NCBI GenBank assembly: GCA_003164375.1
Contig: PLTE01000068.1
Span: 1 to 5,867 of the forward strand
Direction: 5' to 3'
Length of the DNA: 5,867 nt
Source of the DNA: Hyphomicrobiales bacterium
GTDB lineage: Bacteria > Pseudomonadota > Alphaproteobacteria > Rhizobiales > Xanthobacteraceae
Under the pieces are notes generated by a model. The model worked only from the letters and a program-made list of their open reading frames with translations. It did not search any database and was not told the DNA's origin. Of this stretch, positions 4,255 to 5,867 are shown piece by piece (position 1 is the stretch's first letter; each line of letters opens with the position of its first letter). The position numbers and the translations under genes are program-made.

Positions 4255-5061
4255 ATGAAGGCCGCGCGTCTTGTGGTACTCGGGGTCGCTGTCGCAGCCG
4301 GCGGCATTGCCGCGTTTTTGGCGGCCGGCAGCAAACAAGCTCCGCCGCCGCCGCCGGCGGCCGCGCCCGTTGCGCAGATCGAAACCGTCGACGTGTTGGT
4401 CGCCAAGGCCGATCTCGGCCGCGGTGTGGTGATCCAAAGTCAAGATATCGGCTGGCAATCTTGGCCTGCCGCCGCGGCCAATCCGAATTTTGTCAAGAAG
4501 CCAGAGCGGCCAAACGCCATGAACGACTTTGTCGGCGCAATCGTGCGGGTGGCATTGGTGGCGGGCGACCCGATCCGCGATCCGGATGTCGTGATGGCCA
4601 AGGGCTCCGGATTCCTGGCCGCGGTGCTGCCGAAAGGCATGCGCGCGGTCGCGATCGATATCTCGCCTGAGGCTGGAGCCGGGGGCTTCATCCTTCCCGA
4701 CGACCGTGTCGACGTCGTACTGACGCGGCGCGACAAAGGCGCGGAGAAGGCGACCGGCGTCGAAAAATTCGTCAGCGATACGATCCTGCGCAACGTTCAC
4801 GTCCTCGCGGTGGATCAGGCTCTCGAAGAGAAGAGCGGTACCAAGACGGCGCTCGGCAAGACGGCGACGCTCGAAGTGACCCAATCGCAGGCTGAGACGC
4901 TCGCGGTGTCCCGACAGATGGGCACGCTGTCGCTCACGCTGCGCAGCCTCCTCGACTCCGGCTCGGGAGCCGCCGAGGGCGGCGACAGCGACAACAAAGA
5001 CCGGACCAGTCCGATCAACACGGTGCGTTTCGGCGTCAGCACGATGGGAACCACCCGGTGA
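4255..5061 (+). CDS. cpaB: CpaB/RcpC Flp pilus assembly protein
   Basis: A 268-aa periplasmic, membrane-anchored pilus assembly protein thought to work with the CpaC secretin. An N-terminal hydrophobic segment at 5-24 anchors or exports it, followed by a Pro/Ala linker (QAPPPPPAAAP, 28-38). A SAF domain spans about 44-110 (VDVLVAKADLGRGVVIQSQDIGWQSWP; VALVAGDPIRDPDV). The RcpC/CpaB core follows, with the diagnostic AVLPKGMRAVAIDISPEA (123-140) and GFILPDDRVDVVLTRRD (144-160), then ILRNVHVLAVDQAL (177-190) and ATLEVTQSQAETLAVSRQMGTLSLTLRS (204-231). The tail is acidic and low-complexity. I chose the ATG at 4255, behind GGAAAG (4240-4245), because the signal segment then starts at residue 5. 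A GTG at 4228 would add nine residues but lies inside the hairpin. cpaC begins 20 nt downstream. Confidence 0.93.
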   Translation: MKAARLVVLGVAVAAGGIAAFLAAGSKQAPPPPPAAAPVAQIETVDVLVAKADLGRGVVIQSQDIGWQSWPAAAANPNFVKKPERPNAMNDFVGAIVRVALVAGDPIRDPDVVMAKGSGFLAAVLPKGMRAVAIDISPEAGAGGFILPDDRVDVVLTRRDKGAEKATGVEKFVSDTILRNVHVLAVDQALEEKSGTKTALGKTATLEVTQSQAETLAVSRQMGTLSLTLRSLLDSGSGAAEGGDSDNKDRTSPINTVRFGVSTMGTTR

Positions 5062-5080
5062 CCGCACGGAGGACTGGTTC

Positions 5081-5867
5081 ATGACAGCAAGGACATCGAG
5101 ACGGGCGGCGGGTATTGCGGCCCTGATCGGCATGTCGTGGCTCATTCCGCACGCGATCGCGGGGAACCTGGCGTACAACGCTCCGCCCACGCAGTCGGTT
5201 CACGTCACAGCCAGCGACGCCGAATCCCAGTCGATCGCGCTGGGCATCAGTAAGTCGGTCGTCATCGACCTGCCGCGCGACATCAGGGACGTGCTGGTCG
5301 CCGATCCCAAGATCGCCAATGCCGTCGTGCGTTCGTCGCGCCGCGCCTACATCATCGGCACCACGGTCGGCCAAACTAATGTTTTTTTCTTCGACGCCGA
5401 AGGCAAGCAGATCGCCGGCTTCGATATCGCGGTGACGCGCGACCTCAACGGTATCCGCGCGGCGATCCGCCAGGTGGTGCCGGACGGCGATATCGCGGTC
5501 GAGGGCATCGGCGACGGTATCGTTCTCTCCGGCTCGGTGTCGAGCCCGGCCGAAGCGCAGCAGGCCTACGATCTCGCGGTGCGCCTGGTCGGCGACAATC
5601 CCTCGTCCAGCAACAAGATTGTCAACGCCATCGTGGTGCGCGGCCGCGATCAGGTTATGCTCAAAGTGACCGTCGCGGAAGTCGAACGCGACATCATCAA
5701 ACAGCTCGGCATCAATCTTACCGGCACGCTTGGCTACGGTACCTCTGTTGTCAACTTCAACAATACCAACCCGTTCTCGTCCTATGGCCAGTCGCTAAGC
5801 GGATCCTCCATCACGGGCTCGTTCAACTCGGTCACTGCAAGTTTGCAGGCCATGGAACAGGCCGGCG
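5081..5867 (+). CDS. cpaC: CpaC/RcpA outer-membrane secretin of the Flp pilus, 3' end cut by window
   Basis: The first 262 residues of a secretin, the outer-membrane ring through which the Flp pilus passes. A signal peptide covers about 1-27 (RRAAGIAALIGMSWLIPHAIAG). The pilus-assembly N-terminal domain lies at about 50-118 (SKSVVIDLPRDIRDVLVADPKIANAVV; GTTVGQTNVFFFD). A BON-like domain covers about 122-187 (DLNGIRAAIRQVVPDGDIAVEGIGDGIVLSGSV). The secretin domain starts at about 190 with QVMLKVTVAEVERDIIKQLGIN, and the window ends in the SLQAMEQAG stretch that precedes its core. Full-length homologues are about twice as long. The ATG at 5081 has GGAGG (5068-5072) with 8-nt spacing and follows the cpaB stop by 19 nt, so the two genes are co-transcribed. 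A T7 run (5382-5388) encodes the conserved VFFF and looks ordinary. Confidence 0.95.
   Translation, partial: MTARTSRRAAGIAALIGMSWLIPHAIAGNLAYNAPPTQSVHVTASDAESQSIALGISKSVVIDLPRDIRDVLVADPKIANAVVRSSRRAYIIGTTVGQTNVFFFDAEGKQIAGFDIAVTRDLNGIRAAIRQVVPDGDIAVEGIGDGIVLSGSVSSPAEAQQAYDLAVRLVGDNPSSSNKIVNAIVVRGRDQVMLKVTVAEVERDIIKQLGINLTGTLGYGTSVVNFNNTNPFSSYGQSLSGSSITGSFNSVTASLQAMEQAG

Noticed and set aside
3519..4406. 295-codon open frame on the minus strand across cpaA and the cpaA-cpaB gap
   Set aside because: It is antisense to cpaA, low in complexity (Ala/Thr/Arg/Gln rich), and shows no recognisable motif.
4234..5190. 318-codon open frame on the minus strand opposite cpaB
   Set aside because: It is fully antisense to a well-supported cpaB and the start of cpaC. 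Its translation is Arg/His/Asp-rich without domains, as expected for a shadow frame in GC-rich coding DNA.
5382..5388. T7 run in cpaC as a phase-variation tract
   Set aside because: It encodes the conserved NVFFFD motif in frame, and seven bases is short. No sign of frameshift.
1..5867. CRISPR array, tRNA, rRNA, insertion sequence or transposase
   Set aside because: No regularly spaced repeats, tRNA-like cloverleaf, rRNA segment or transposase motif was seen on either strand.

Overview
This 5.9-kb, GC-rich window carries the middle of a tad/flp (type IVc, Flp pilus) locus from an alphaproteobacterium. The TadE, CpaA, CpaB and CpaC sequences are of the Hyphomicrobiales type. A palindromic intergenic element at about 4051-4090 is of a kind I recall from Bradyrhizobium and Rhodopseudomonas relatives. 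The genus cannot be fixed from the sequence alone, so family-level placement is an inference.

Left arm (minus strand, 1-1765): in transcription order, a secreted stand-alone secretin N-domain protein (1265-1765), a TadE-like pseudopilin (569-1129), and a second TadE-like pseudopilin (1-558) that runs off the window edge close to its expected C-terminus. The two pseudopilin genes are 10 nt apart and clearly co-transcribed. A 134-nt gap separates the first gene from them.

Centre (minus strand, 1964-2791): a membrane fatty-acid hydroxylase / sterol desaturase family di-iron enzyme with a complete set of histidine boxes. It is not a known Tad component. It lies between the left arm and the pilin gene.

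Regulatory gap (2792-3221): about 430 bp with no convincing gene. It is less GC-rich than its surroundings and holds several inverted repeats, including a strong hairpin just upstream of the pilin gene.

Right arm (plus strand, 3222-5867): the Flp major pilin (53 aa, perfect ribosome binding site), a strong intrinsic terminator followed by a second long hairpin, the prepilin peptidase CpaA, a 211-bp gap with the palindromic repeat and operator-like inverted repeats, CpaB, and CpaC (the outer-membrane secretin, cut off by the window end). CpaA would process the Flp pilin and the TadE-like pseudopilins. CpaB and CpaC form the periplasmic and outer-membrane channel through which the pilus leaves. 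ATPases and inner-membrane platform genes (cpaE, cpaF, tadB, tadC) would be expected beyond 5867.

I do not see a wholly new system. The points most worth a second look are the non-coding hairpins around the pilin gene, the hydroxylase lodged in the pilus locus, the free-standing secretin N-domain protein, and an unusual processing site in one TadE-like protein.
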